A stretch of 64,000 nucleotides of DNA from CALFBG01 sp045110315 (GTDB lineage: Bacteria; Bacteroidota; Bacteroidia; Chitinophagales; Saprospiraceae), in contig JBGCFY010000046.1 in assembly GCA_045110315.1 (NCBI GenBank), positions 52,926-116,925 on the forward strand, in the 5' to 3' direction. The translations under genes were made by a program, and so were the position numbers. Each line of letters begins with the position of its first letter. The first letter of the stretch is position 1. This document shows positions 51,317-60,037 of this stretch, piece after piece. A model generated the notes under the pieces. The model was given only the letters and a program-made list of their open reading frames with translations, did no database searches and was not told where the DNA came from.

Positions 51317-51367
51317 GGATCGCATCAAATGACCCTAAGCTAAAACCTACCTCGTTTGATGCGATCC
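51317..51367. repeat. Inverted repeat spanning the end of smpB
   Basis: GGATCGCATCAAA (51317-51329) and TTTGATGCGATCC (51355-51367) are perfect 13-bp complements with a 25-base loop. The right arm codes for DRIK near the SmpB C-terminus. The smpB stop codon (51340-51342) lies in the loop. Confidence 0.8.
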
Positions 51368-51810
51368 ATTTCTCTCTTATTGTCTTTAGCTTTAATGGAC
51401 TCTCGCTTGTCGTAAGATTTCTTTCCTTGAGATAATTGTAAGGTTAGTTTGGCAAAGCCTCTTTCTGAGATAAATAAACGATACGGCACAATCGTATTTC
51501 CTTTTTCTTTTACGCGCCGCTCCAATTTTTTAAGTTCTCCTTTCTTTAATAATAATTTGCGAAGTCTACGAGTTTCATGATTATAATGCGTACCAAATCG
51601 ATACTCACCGATAAACATATTTTTAATGAAAAGTTCCCCTTTACGAATATAACAAAAAGCATCTTTCAGGTTGGCATTACCGGCTCTAATGGATTTAATT
51701 TCCGTTCCGAATAATACAATCCCCGCCTCGTATTCTTGTAAAAATTGAAATTCAAACTTTGCTTTACGATTGACAATCTCAACTTTCTTTATTTTTTTTT
51801 CTTTTGCCAT
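51340..51810 (-). CDS. smpB: SsrA (tmRNA)-binding protein SmpB
   Basis: Carries tmRNA to ribosomes stalled on mRNAs that lack a stop codon. 156 residues, full length. The OB-fold core has NRKAKFEFQFLQEYEAGIVL, GTEIKSIRAGNANLKDAFCYI and YRFGTHYNHETRRLRKLLL. The C-terminal helix (KAKDNKREMDRIKRGRF) is the part that enters the mRNA channel. An inverted repeat pairs the last codons with sequence after the stop. tmRNA itself (ssrA) is not in the window. YbjQ lies upstream, 66 bases away on the same strand. Confidence 0.95.
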   Translation of the reverse strand: MAKEKKIKKVEIVNRKAKFEFQFLQEYEAGIVLFGTEIKSIRAGNANLKDAFCYIRKGELFIKNMFIGEYRFGTHYNHETRRLRKLLLKKGELKKLERRVKEKGNTIVPYRLFISERGFAKLTLQLSQGKKSYDKRESIKAKDNKREMDRIKRGRF

Positions 51811-51876
51811 TAGCTATCTTTACAACACTTATTTAGTGGTCAATTATTCTACTCACCTATTTAAACCAAAAAAAGA

Positions 51877-52191
51877 CTACTTTAGTTTCACCGCAGTGCC
51901 ATAGGCTAAAATTTCGGAACAGCCAGCCATTACTGCCGAGGTCGTAAATCGAACATTAATAATAGCATCTGCTCCCAACGAATGGCCATCATTAATCATG
52001 CGTTCTAACGCATCTTCTCGCGCTTCTGCTAACAGACGAGTGTACTCCGTAATTTCACCACCAATAATGTTTTTTAGACCTGCAAAAATATCACGACCGA
52101 TATTTCTAGCCCGTACCGTACTTCCTCTCGCAATATCTAGCACCTCAATAATTTCATAACCAGAAACAAAGTTTGTCGTTGAAATAATCAT
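51877..52191 (-). CDS. YbjQ-family (heavy-metal-binding domain) protein
   Basis: 104 residues of the UPF0145/YbjQ family (DUF74). VSGYEIIEVLDIARGSTVRARNIGRDIFAGLKNIIGGE is the strong signature, followed by REDALERMINDGHSLGADAIINVRFTTSAV. YbjQ proteins form pentamers, and a heavy-metal-binding role has been proposed; the function is not settled. No signal peptide. It stands alone between smpB and the DPP-IV gene on the minus strand. Confidence 0.92.
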   Translation of the reverse strand: MIISTTNFVSGYEIIEVLDIARGSTVRARNIGRDIFAGLKNIIGGEITEYTRLLAEAREDALERMINDGHSLGADAIINVRFTTSAVMAGCSEILAYGTAVKLK

Positions 52192-52204
52192 ATTTGGATA
52201 GATT

Positions 52205-52251
52205 TAAAATAGAAGGTATTGATCTCTTTTTCGATTGAGGTCAATACCTTC
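52205..52251 (-). terminator. Intrinsic terminator after the S9 peptidase
   Basis: GAAGGTATTGA (52212-52222) and TCAATACCTTC (52241-52251) form a perfect 11-bp stem with an 18-base loop. On the minus strand a T-rich stretch follows. It lies 17 bases past the gene at 52268. Confidence 0.7.
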
Positions 52252-52267
52252 TCGGGATGGATAAATA

Positions 52268-54439
52268 TTATAAATTTGCTTTAATAAAGTTTGTCATTTT
52301 CGTATACAAATGTAATCTAGTATTTCCACCATAAATCCCGTGATTCCGATTGGGATAAAAATAAGAATCAAACTGCACATTTGCTTTGACCAAGGCATTA
52401 AACATCTCCGCAGCGTTTTGAAAGTGTACATTATCATCGCCAATACCATGTACTAACAAATAACTTCCTTTAATTTTATCCGCAAAATAAACGGGGGAAT
52501 TAGATTCATACCCTTGCTTATTTTCTTTGTACGTACGCATATACCGTTCTGTATAAATAGAATCGTACCATTTCCAGTTTGTCACGGGAGCTACGGCGAT
52601 AGCCGCTTTGAAAACATCTGCTCCTTTTGACAAACACAAGGAAGACATATAACCACCGTAACTCCAGCCAAAAATTCCAATTCGGCTTCCTTCTACGTAG
52701 GGCAAGCTAGCCAAATATTTAGCCGCTTCAATTTGATCCATCGTTTCGTATTTTCCTAGTTCGAGGTAGGTCATTTTTTTAAACTCTTCCCCTCTAGCGC
52801 CGGTTCCTCGATTGTCAACACTAACTACAATGTAACCTTGCTGTGCTAACATTTGGAACCACCAGTAGTTAGCTCCAATAAAACGATCATTAACAGTTTG
52901 GCTTCCTGGACCGCCGTACACATACATAAAGACTGGATACTTTTTAGTTGCATCAAAATCAACGGGCTTAATCATGTAACCATTTAGAGCAACCGCTTCA
53001 CTGGTTTTGAAATTAAAAAATTCAACGGGTGCTACACCATATTCTGTTTGCATCGCTTTGACCGCAGCGTTGTCCTCTATCACTCGAATTTCTTTGCCTT
53101 TTAAATTATAAACGGTGTAACTATTTGGTGTATTAACGTCAGAGTGCGTAGTCACGTAGTAATCGTACGTACTGCTAAACTGAACATTGTTTGTCCCTTT
53201 TCGCGGGGTCAACTTTTTCTTCTTTTTACCTTTCAGGTTAATACTATAGATTGCTCTTTCTAACGGCGAATCTTCTGCCGCTTGGTAGAAAATAATTTTT
53301 CGATCTGCGTCGTAACCGTAGAAATTGGTAACGTCAAACTTTCCAGAAGTAATTTGTTTTTTCATTTCCCCTTTCATATCGTAGAGATAGATATGATTAT
53401 AACCATCTTGTTCGCTCGTCCAGATAAAATGTTTACCATCTTTTAGGAAAGTTAAGTTATCGTGGATGTCGATGTAGTATTTATTTTTTTCTTGGAGTAA
53501 TAAACTCGTCTTTCCATTATTTGCATCAACGCGTAATAATTCTAAATCATTCTGGTGGCGATTCATGCGAAATGCACAAAGCGTTTTAGCATCTATCCAT
53601 TTAATCCGAGGAAAGTATTTATCCTTTTCTGCGCCGGTTTCTACCTTAGTAATTTTGGCAGTATTGAGATCGTAAATATGTACAGTAACAACTGCATTAT
53701 CTTCTCCCACTTTAGGATATTTAAATTTACTGTAAGCCGGATAGGCTTCGTCGTAATACATTGTCATTGAAAACTCTTTTACCTTTGATTCGTCAAAACG
53801 CATAAAAGCAATTTTGTTGCCATCTGGCGACCATTCAAATGCTTTAGACATTGCAAATTCTTCTTCGTAAACCCAATCGGTAGCACCATTAATAATCGCG
53901 TTACTTTTTCCGTCTTTGGTGATTTGTTTGATTTTTCCCGTTCCTAAATCTTTGTAATAAAGATTATTAGCTTTTACAAAAGCAACTTTGTCTGCCTGAT
54001 CAGAAAAACTTGCGTAGCGCACTTTATTTTCGCCATCTACGTCGGTTAAGGTTTCTGAAGCACGATCCCAAACGAAGAACTTAGCACGGGTAGAACGCCG
54101 ATAGATCGCTTCCGTTTCACTTTTAATCAACATCCTTTTTTCGTCGCTACTAAATTGATAACCATCAAATTTACCTTTGAATAAATCTTGGTTGGTAATC
54201 GCGCTGGCGTCAAAGATTACTTCAGTCTCAGCCCCTGTCAACAAATCATATTGCTTGACTTCGGTTTCGACTTGGCGAGTGTAGTGTTTTCCATCATTTT
54301 GGAAATTAAACCCAGGAACGGATTGTCCGAAAAAGCTATAATCTCGCCAGATGTTCTCTACCGTAATGGCTTTTTGAGCCGTTAAGTTCGCGATACTAAA
54401 TAAGAAAAGTAGGAGAAAAGTAAATCGTTTACGCATCAT
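52268..54439 (-). CDS. S9-family dipeptidyl peptidase (DPP-IV type)
   Basis: Removes dipeptides with Pro or Ala in second position from peptides, in the periplasm or outside. 723 residues from the ATG at 54439 (or 54436), which starts right at the signal peptide RFTFLLLFLFSIANLTAQ. An open frame to 54553 would add 38 polar residues. The N-terminal beta-propeller has NGATDWVYEEEFAMSKAFEWSPDG (double-Glu motif binding the N-terminus). The catalytic triad is S593 (GWSYGG), D668/669 (HGIGDDNVHF) and H700 (NRNHGIYGG). Terminator directly after it. Confidence 0.93.
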   Translation of the reverse strand: MMRKRFTFLLLFLFSIANLTAQKAITVENIWRDYSFFGQSVPGFNFQNDGKHYTRQVETEVKQYDLLTGAETEVIFDASAITNQDLFKGKFDGYQFSSDEKRMLIKSETEAIYRRSTRAKFFVWDRASETLTDVDGENKVRYASFSDQADKVAFVKANNLYYKDLGTGKIKQITKDGKSNAIINGATDWVYEEEFAMSKAFEWSPDGNKIAFMRFDESKVKEFSMTMYYDEAYPAYSKFKYPKVGEDNAVVTVHIYDLNTAKITKVETGAEKDKYFPRIKWIDAKTLCAFRMNRHQNDLELLRVDANNGKTSLLLQEKNKYYIDIHDNLTFLKDGKHFIWTSEQDGYNHIYLYDMKGEMKKQITSGKFDVTNFYGYDADRKIIFYQAAEDSPLERAIYSINLKGKKKKKLTPRKGTNNVQFSSTYDYYVTTHSDVNTPNSYTVYNLKGKEIRVIEDNAAVKAMQTEYGVAPVEFFNFKTSEAVALNGYMIKPVDFDATKKYPVFMYVYGGPGSQTVNDRFIGANYWWFQMLAQQGYIVVSVDNRGTGARGEEFKKMTYLELGKYETMDQIEAAKYLASLPYVEGSRIGIFGWSYGGYMSSLCLSKGADVFKAAIAVAPVTNWKWYDSIYTERYMRTYKENKQGYESNSPVYFADKIKGSYLLVHGIGDDNVHFQNAAEMFNALVKANVQFDSYFYPNRNHGIYGGNTRLHLYTKMTNFIKANL

Positions 54440-54582
54440 AATTCTGTTTTTCTTTACTAACGAAAAAATCATTTCCAATAGTCCCGATTTTTCGTTAAAT
54501 TTTTGGAGGTATTTAATATTATTTGATTTTTTGGTTAAGGGATTACTCCACAATTTTTGGGAGGACAGTTCACAAAGGAAAG

Positions 54583-56076
54583 TTAGTGATTTTTAACCAA
54601 TTCTTTTAAAGCTTCTTGTACCTGTTTTCGTGCCTTCCGTTTTTCGATAACGACTGCTGGTACGGCACGTTCGCTGCAATTCTCAATGGCACATCGTTCG
54701 CAGGTATTATTAACTTCCGTTTTACTAATGGCTGGATCATTTAGAAATTGAATACGACTACTAGATTCTTGATTGATTAACAAACCAATGGTTACACTGA
54801 TGTTTCGTCCCGCCGCTGGTGCGTCTGGACGAGCTAAGGTAATGCAGAGGTATTCGTCATCACTACCAAAATAACGGGAGCGCTGAGCACCAACGATCGT
54901 ACCCACGTATTTTCCTGACCGTTGGATATGAAATAAATCCTTGAGTAAAGAAACTGACAACCAACGTCGACAGTAGTGCTCATGTAGACCATTGCCGTGT
55001 GGCTGATGTTGTCGATTCAAATGCATTTCTTTCTGAATCTCAAATTTATCTTGCTGTGTTAGATGTACAATTCGAAAGAAGAATATTTTTTCTAACCCAA
55101 AAAACTGAGGAATGACATTGGTTAGTCGCTGATACAACATTTCAGGAGACGACTGGTATTTGTGCAATAAAGAGACAAAAGCTTCTCCGTCCCATTTCTT
55201 TTTTTGAAAAAATACTTGCAAATCTTTGACGAAGGAAGTTCTATTGATCAACAAGGCGGAAGAAAAATAAGAAGCTTTGTAATGACTCAGCACTTGCTCG
55301 AAAGATTCTAGCCGCAACAAGGAGGAAGTATGTACGCGATCTTTCAGTTTTAATACTTTAAAGCCAATTTCTTTACCGTACTGAAAAGCCATTTGAACAT
55401 CCGATAAGCCATCATTTAGTAGTAACTTCTTTTTTTGTGGTAAAAATAAAGTTCGTAAATCCGCCAACTCAGGATGAGCACTAAGACCGTCTTTAACAAT
55501 CCGGTAACCATATTCTTGTTTGAGTACATTTTCTAAGGACTCAATGGGAACGAGAGATTGCTTAGAAAGCTCATGATCGAGTGCAAATTCCGCAGCGGCA
55601 GTTTCAATATCTTCAAAATAATTGTTATGCAATTCAATATAGGACCGTAGGGCACCAAAGTAAAAATTTTCTTCGCGTAAAGCATAATTCCGAGCCAACT
55701 CTACCAAGGTAGAAATAAAGGCTCCAACGCGCAAGGGAGAATTTGCAATAATTTCAACAACTTTACTCAGTTCGATTCCAAATAAATCTAAGGGGAGCTC
55801 GTTTAAAAAGTTAGAATGCAGTAAATCACCAACGGGTGCCAAGCTACGTTTTAGTTCCAGAGAGCTCAACTCTTCAAAACTAACGTTGAAAGTATCTGCC
55901 AGCGCTTGAATTTTATCCGGTTTGGGATATTTTTTACCCTTTTCGATTTCGTTAAGGTAAGAAACCGACATACCGGTTTGTTCTGCTAGTTCTTTGGAGA
56001 GTAAATTATGCTCCACTCGAAGCTGTTTCACCTTCAATCCAAAAATAATCCTGCTATTTTGCGTTTTTACACTCAT
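54583..56076 (-). CDS. XRE-type regulator of the RamB/ScfR family
   Basis: 497 residues. An HTH of Xre type at residues 12-65 (LKVKQLRVEHNLLSKELAEQTGMSVSYLNEIEKGKKYP). A central helical domain like the degenerate IrrE/DUF955 part follows. The C-terminal DUF2083-like domain contains a cysteine cluster, CERCAIENC at 459-467, as in RamB, which controls acetate and propionate metabolism in actinobacteria. The cysteines could bind metal or sense thiols. The peptidase at 52268 is the nearest minus-strand neighbour and MutS-like is divergent 60 bases away. The target is unknown. Confidence 0.85.
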   Translation of the reverse strand: MSVKTQNSRIIFGLKVKQLRVEHNLLSKELAEQTGMSVSYLNEIEKGKKYPKPDKIQALADTFNVSFEELSSLELKRSLAPVGDLLHSNFLNELPLDLFGIELSKVVEIIANSPLRVGAFISTLVELARNYALREENFYFGALRSYIELHNNYFEDIETAAAEFALDHELSKQSLVPIESLENVLKQEYGYRIVKDGLSAHPELADLRTLFLPQKKKLLLNDGLSDVQMAFQYGKEIGFKVLKLKDRVHTSSLLRLESFEQVLSHYKASYFSSALLINRTSFVKDLQVFFQKKKWDGEAFVSLLHKYQSSPEMLYQRLTNVIPQFFGLEKIFFFRIVHLTQQDKFEIQKEMHLNRQHQPHGNGLHEHYCRRWLSVSLLKDLFHIQRSGKYVGTIVGAQRSRYFGSDDEYLCITLARPDAPAAGRNISVTIGLLINQESSSRIQFLNDPAISKTEVNNTCERCAIENCSERAVPAVVIEKRKARKQVQEALKELVKNH

Positions 56077-56135
56077 AAGAAGCGCTAAAAATACTAATTT
56101 TATCGCTTCAACCGTAAGAAGCGGTTTAAAACTAT

Positions 56136-57944
56136 ATGAATTTAACTGAAATATACCAAGAAAGAGCCAAGCGATTTGAGCAATTGGCAGCGAGCCTCCA
56201 AGACAAGTACAATAAATTTGCTTTAATTCGACTACTTTCCTTTGTCCTTGGGCTGGGCATTTTAATCTACTTATGGGCTGCCCAGATATGGTTAGGTGCC
56301 GTGGGTACTTTTATTTTTTTATTGGCTTTTGGCAAATTTATGCATTGGCATTTAGCCTTACAAAAGACTCAAATTCACTCCGAGCAGTTACATCAAATTA
56401 ACTTGCAGGAACTGGCTGTCTTAAATAATGACTTATCCGCTTTCGAAGATGGTGAAGAATTTATGGATCCCGCACATCCTTACGCAATTGATTTGGATAT
56501 TTTTGGTCCTTATTCTTTTTTCCATTATGCCAATCGAACTTCAAGTGCGATTGGCAAACATATGCTCGCGGAATACCTGACACAACCGCCAACACTCGAA
56601 GAAGTTAAGCGCAGACAAGCCTCCATTGCTGAGTTGAAAGAAGACTTGGATTGGCGACAAAATTTCCAAGCACATGGAAGAACGACTGCGGACAAAATTC
56701 AGCACGTAGATGCACTCAAAGAATGGTTAACAAAACCCAATTTTATTGTACACCAAACTTGGTTGCAATGGGCGATGTACATTGTCCCCATCATTGTAAC
56801 GGTAGGCTCCATTTATATTTTCCTTAATCTCTCTTGGGCTTTTTTCCTCTTGCTCTTCGCCTTGCCTTTTGCAATTTTAAAATATACCCTAGATCACATC
56901 AACACCATCCATCACCAAACGAATCAAGCGGGGGAAATCCTAATTTTCTATGCTAAGTTGATCGAACACATTGAACAAAAGGACTTTAGCTCAGAAAAAC
57001 TCCAACAGTTAAAAACAGGCCTCCACACCGAAGGCGCACTGGCATCGAAACAAATTGATCGACTCGCTTATATCATTACCCAATTAAATAAAAGAAATAA
57101 TTTCTTCGCCATCTTTTTAAATCTTTTTGGACTTTGGGATTTACATTGGACGGTAAAGTTAGAAAAGTGGAAAATTCAACAAAAAAACTATCTTCCTCGG
57201 TGGTTTGATGCGCTGAAAGAATTCGAAGCACTATCAAGTTTAGGAACAATGTTTTTCAATAATGATGACTGGATTTTTCCTATCCTTCACCAAAAAGATA
57301 TTGTAGAAGCGGTAGCCTTAGGGCATCCTTTACTCTCGCGCACCAAGCGGATTTGCAACGACGTGAGCATTCCTACAGAAGCCCATATTAAATTAATTAC
57401 CGGTTCTAATATGGCCGGTAAAAGTACTTTTCTACGTACGGTGGGACTCAATATTGTGTTGGCAATGATTGGTTCTCCCGTTTGTGCCAAGCGCTTTGAA
57501 TTGCCTTTGTTAAGTGTATATTCAAGTATGCGGACCCAAGATGCACTGCATGAAAGCACTTCTTCTTTTTACGCAGAACTCAAACGGCTTAAGATTATCA
57601 TTGATGCTATTGAAGAACGGGCGCAACACAAAGATACGCAGCGCCAAGTATTTTTCCTGATGGATGAAATTTTGAAAGGAACCAACTCGCGAGATCGACA
57701 CACTGGCTCAAAAGCGTTGATCAAACAATTGATTGAGAGCAAAGGATCTGGAATTATCGCTACACACGACTTAGAGTTGGGAGTATTAGAAGCTTCCTAC
57801 GGTGGTGCCATTGAAAACTTGTGCATTGAAGTCACCGTAGAAAATGCGAAGTTAGTTTTCGATTATAAAGTCAAAAAAGGTATTAGTCAGAGCTTCAACG
57901 CTACACATTTAATGCGAGAGATGGGAATTAAAATTCCTTCTTAA
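56136..57944 (+). CDS. Membrane-associated MutS-like ATPase
   Basis: 602 residues. Two hydrophobic pairs lie near residues 30-65 (LIRLLSFVLGLGILIYLWAA) and 210-250 (MYIVPIIVTVGSIYIFLNL, AFFLLLFALPFAIL). The C-terminal part is the MutS ATPase/clamp: Walker A TGSNMAGKSTFL near 422-433, the Walker B-like MDEILKGTNSRD near 510, and IIATHDLELG near 545. It lacks the mismatch-reading N-terminal domain, so it is not MutS1; membrane helices set it apart from MutS2. I know such membrane MutS-like proteins as Bacteroidota paralogues, with unknown role. Divergent from the RamB-like gene. Confidence 0.85.
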   Translation: MNLTEIYQERAKRFEQLAASLQDKYNKFALIRLLSFVLGLGILIYLWAAQIWLGAVGTFIFLLAFGKFMHWHLALQKTQIHSEQLHQINLQELAVLNNDLSAFEDGEEFMDPAHPYAIDLDIFGPYSFFHYANRTSSAIGKHMLAEYLTQPPTLEEVKRRQASIAELKEDLDWRQNFQAHGRTTADKIQHVDALKEWLTKPNFIVHQTWLQWAMYIVPIIVTVGSIYIFLNLSWAFFLLLFALPFAILKYTLDHINTIHHQTNQAGEILIFYAKLIEHIEQKDFSSEKLQQLKTGLHTEGALASKQIDRLAYIITQLNKRNNFFAIFLNLFGLWDLHWTVKLEKWKIQQKNYLPRWFDALKEFEALSSLGTMFFNNDDWIFPILHQKDIVEAVALGHPLLSRTKRICNDVSIPTEAHIKLITGSNMAGKSTFLRTVGLNIVLAMIGSPVCAKRFELPLLSVYSSMRTQDALHESTSSFYAELKRLKIIIDAIEERAQHKDTQRQVFFLMDEILKGTNSRDRHTGSKALIKQLIESKGSGIIATHDLELGVLEASYGGAIENLCIEVTVENAKLVFDYKVKKGISQSFNATHLMREMGIKIPS

Positions 57945-58052
57945 GACTTTAACCGAAGCGAGTCAGACAATGAAGTTGTTTAATGTTTAGTGCCAACGAT
58001 TGATGTTTTTTTTATTACCTTGTTTGCTTACTCAACTAAAAGCAAACCAATT

Positions 58053-58829
58053 ATGATTTTTCCAATCGGTGACGATCAAGTCCAAGGAGGTTACAAACCT
58101 ATTTTTAGTTATGGCTTTATTGGTTTGAATATTCTAATTTTTTTATTTCAATACACGACCCCAAGTGCTTTTATTTGCGAATTTGGTTCAATTCCAAATG
58201 ATATCGTCCGAGGAGAAAATTACTATACTTTATTAACTAGCATGTTTATGCATGGTGGCGTGATGCACTTGGTGGGAAATATGCTATTCCTTTGGGTTTT
58301 CGCTGATAATATTGAAGCCTCCGTCGGTAATATCAATTTCCTTGTTTTTTATTTATTGGGTGGTTTGGCGGCATCGCTGGCGCACATTTATTTTAGTACC
58401 ACGATGGGGGCAGAGCTTACCAATGCTTGTTGTGAAGTTTGTAGTTCGAGCATTCCTTGTACCACGAGCAACCCAACGCCTTGCCCAGGGTCTATCCCGA
58501 CCGTCGGTGCGAGTGGTGCAATCGCTGCTGTCATGGGCGCATACCTCGTCATGTTTCCCAAATCGCGCATCAAGGTGCTTGTTTTGATTTTATTTAGAAC
58601 CTTCCGAATTCCAGCTATCTTCTTTTTAGGATTATGGATTGGTCAACAACTTTTGAGTGGTTTTGCCGCGATTGGTCCGCAAGCTGCTTCCTCTGGTGTA
58701 GCTTGGTGGGCACATATTGGTGGTTTTGCTTTTGGCGTATTTGCAGGTTTCTTTGCACGCCACGGTGGTGACCATCTCAATCCTCCTGAGTTGCCGACGA
58801 AACACTACGACGATGGCAACTTTGTGTAA
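58053..58829 (+). CDS. Rhomboid-family intramembrane serine protease
   Basis: 258 residues from the ATG at 58053; a TTG 63 bases upstream is less likely. Six or so membrane helices. HGGVMHLVGNMLFLWVFADNIE gives H67 and N76 of the oxyanion region, GASGAIAAVMG holds the catalytic Ser154, and WWAHIGGFAFGVFAG the catalytic His221. Between helix segments, residues 126-144 form a loop with five Cys (NACCEVC, IPCTT, PTPCPG) directly before the GASG helix, which is unusual. Substrates of bacterial rhomboids are mostly unknown. Follows the MutS-like gene. Confidence 0.92.
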   Translation: MIFPIGDDQVQGGYKPIFSYGFIGLNILIFLFQYTTPSAFICEFGSIPNDIVRGENYYTLLTSMFMHGGVMHLVGNMLFLWVFADNIEASVGNINFLVFYLLGGLAASLAHIYFSTTMGAELTNACCEVCSSSIPCTTSNPTPCPGSIPTVGASGAIAAVMGAYLVMFPKSRIKVLVLILFRTFRIPAIFFLGLWIGQQLLSGFAAIGPQAASSGVAWWAHIGGFAFGVFAGFFARHGGDHLNPPELPTKHYDDGNFV

Positions 58830-59167
58830 AGTATTATACATTTCCTTGGTCTTTATGTCAAATTTTTAGCAAACCATTATTCTAAAGTTCATTTTTTGTG
58901 AGAATCTTCTAGCTTTACAACTACATAGTGATATATGAACATTTTTTTGTTTATTTATCATAAAACATTGTAGCTACGCTGTAGAGATATCACTCTATTT
59001 CCAAAAAATACCGCTCTGTTATTTTAATACTCTTGTGTATTGAATCCGCTTAAATTCACTTTCTTTGATTTAATCCTCAAGGAAAACATAACATACGCTT
59101 ACTATTTCAAATCACCCATTTACGCATAGAAGTCATTCGAAGGCTTCTTGCACTAAACTTGTTAAAG
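58830..59167. other. Intergenic region, AT-rich
   Basis: An 8-bp inverted pair AGTGATAT (58927-58934) and ATATCACT (58987-58994) frames a 52-base stretch; its role is unclear. TAAACTTG near 59154 is one mismatch from a -7 box but would leave almost no leader. Nothing else is seen. Confidence 0.35.
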
Positions 59168-59965
59168 ATGAAAAAAAATTTACTCCTTGTACTTGCACTA
59201 TTTATTAGTAGCTTTTCTTTTGCCCAGTTAGGCACGGCAGAAGATTTTACCATTACAGATATTAATGGTAACGAACATAACCTTTATAGCATTCTTGATC
59301 AAGGTAAAGTAGTTGTACTCGATGTTTCTGCTACGTGGTGTGGTCCCTGTTGGACCTTACATCAAAATCATTATTTAGAAGATTTGAACGAAACTTATGG
59401 CCCCAATGGTACCGACCAAATCCGTGTAATCTTTTATGAAGGAGACGCTGCTACAGATAATGACGCATTGAACGGAATTAGCGGTAATACTTTGGGAGAC
59501 TGGGTAACAGGAGTAACTTATCCGATCATCAATGAAAGCCCAATTACCTTGAGTCTTAGTCTTTATGCACCAGAAGGATTTCCTACGGTAAATATTATTC
59601 GCCCTACGGATAAGGAAATCATTGCGGATGCTTGGAATTACAATTTGCAACAAATGATTGATGCAATCACTCCTATTTTACAACCCGTTGTAACGGTTGG
59701 CGTGAATGATTTAGAAGAAAACGCTAACGTAGAAGTTTATCCTAATCCTGCGTCGGATTTTTTATGGGTAGATCTTGAGGAAGTAAATACCGAAATCAAT
59801 CAGATTGAAATTCATAATGCTTTGGGTCAACGGGTACATACGATTGCCATTACGACAGATACAAAGATCAGAATTGACCTCAATGACTATGCAGCTGGTC
59901 TTTACTTTGTAAATCTTCAGAGTGAGAATCAAACGGTAGCAGTAAAGAAATTTGTTAAGGATTAA
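59168..59965 (+). CDS. Secreted thioredoxin-fold protein with T9SS tail
   Basis: 265 residues from the ATG at 59168. A signal peptide ends near FAQ (18-20). A TlpA-like thioredoxin domain follows (LYSILDQGKVVVLDVSATWCGPCWTL), with redox cysteines C58 and C61 and the cis-Pro in EGFPTVNII. The last 75 residues are a type IX sorting tail: VEVYPNPASDFLWVDL, IHNALGQRV, AAGLYFVNLQSENQTVAVKKFVKD. A redox protein exported to the cell surface or medium, perhaps for disulfide chemistry there. The terminator at 60004-60037 follows. Confidence 0.9.
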   Translation: MKKNLLLVLALFISSFSFAQLGTAEDFTITDINGNEHNLYSILDQGKVVVLDVSATWCGPCWTLHQNHYLEDLNETYGPNGTDQIRVIFYEGDAATDNDALNGISGNTLGDWVTGVTYPIINESPITLSLSLYAPEGFPTVNIIRPTDKEIIADAWNYNLQQMIDAITPILQPVVTVGVNDLEENANVEVYPNPASDFLWVDLEEVNTEINQIEIHNALGQRVHTIAITTDTKIRIDLNDYAAGLYFVNLQSENQTVAVKKFVKD

Positions 59966-60003
59966 TGAGCACTATTTGCGAATAGTCGCACATTAAATTT
60001 AAT

Positions 60004-60037
60004 TAGGCGCGGGTTATTTACTCGTGCCTATTTTTTT
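60004..60037 (+). terminator. Intrinsic terminator after the T9SS thioredoxin-fold gene
   Basis: TAGGCGCGGG (60004-60013) pairs with CTCGTGCCTA (60021-60030), with two G-U pairs. A seven-T run follows. It overlaps the end of the convergent ligase gene. Confidence 0.75.

Noticed and set aside
54440..54553. N-terminal extension of the DPP-IV peptidase
   Set aside because: Would put 38 mostly polar residues before the signal peptide, which starts naturally at 54439.
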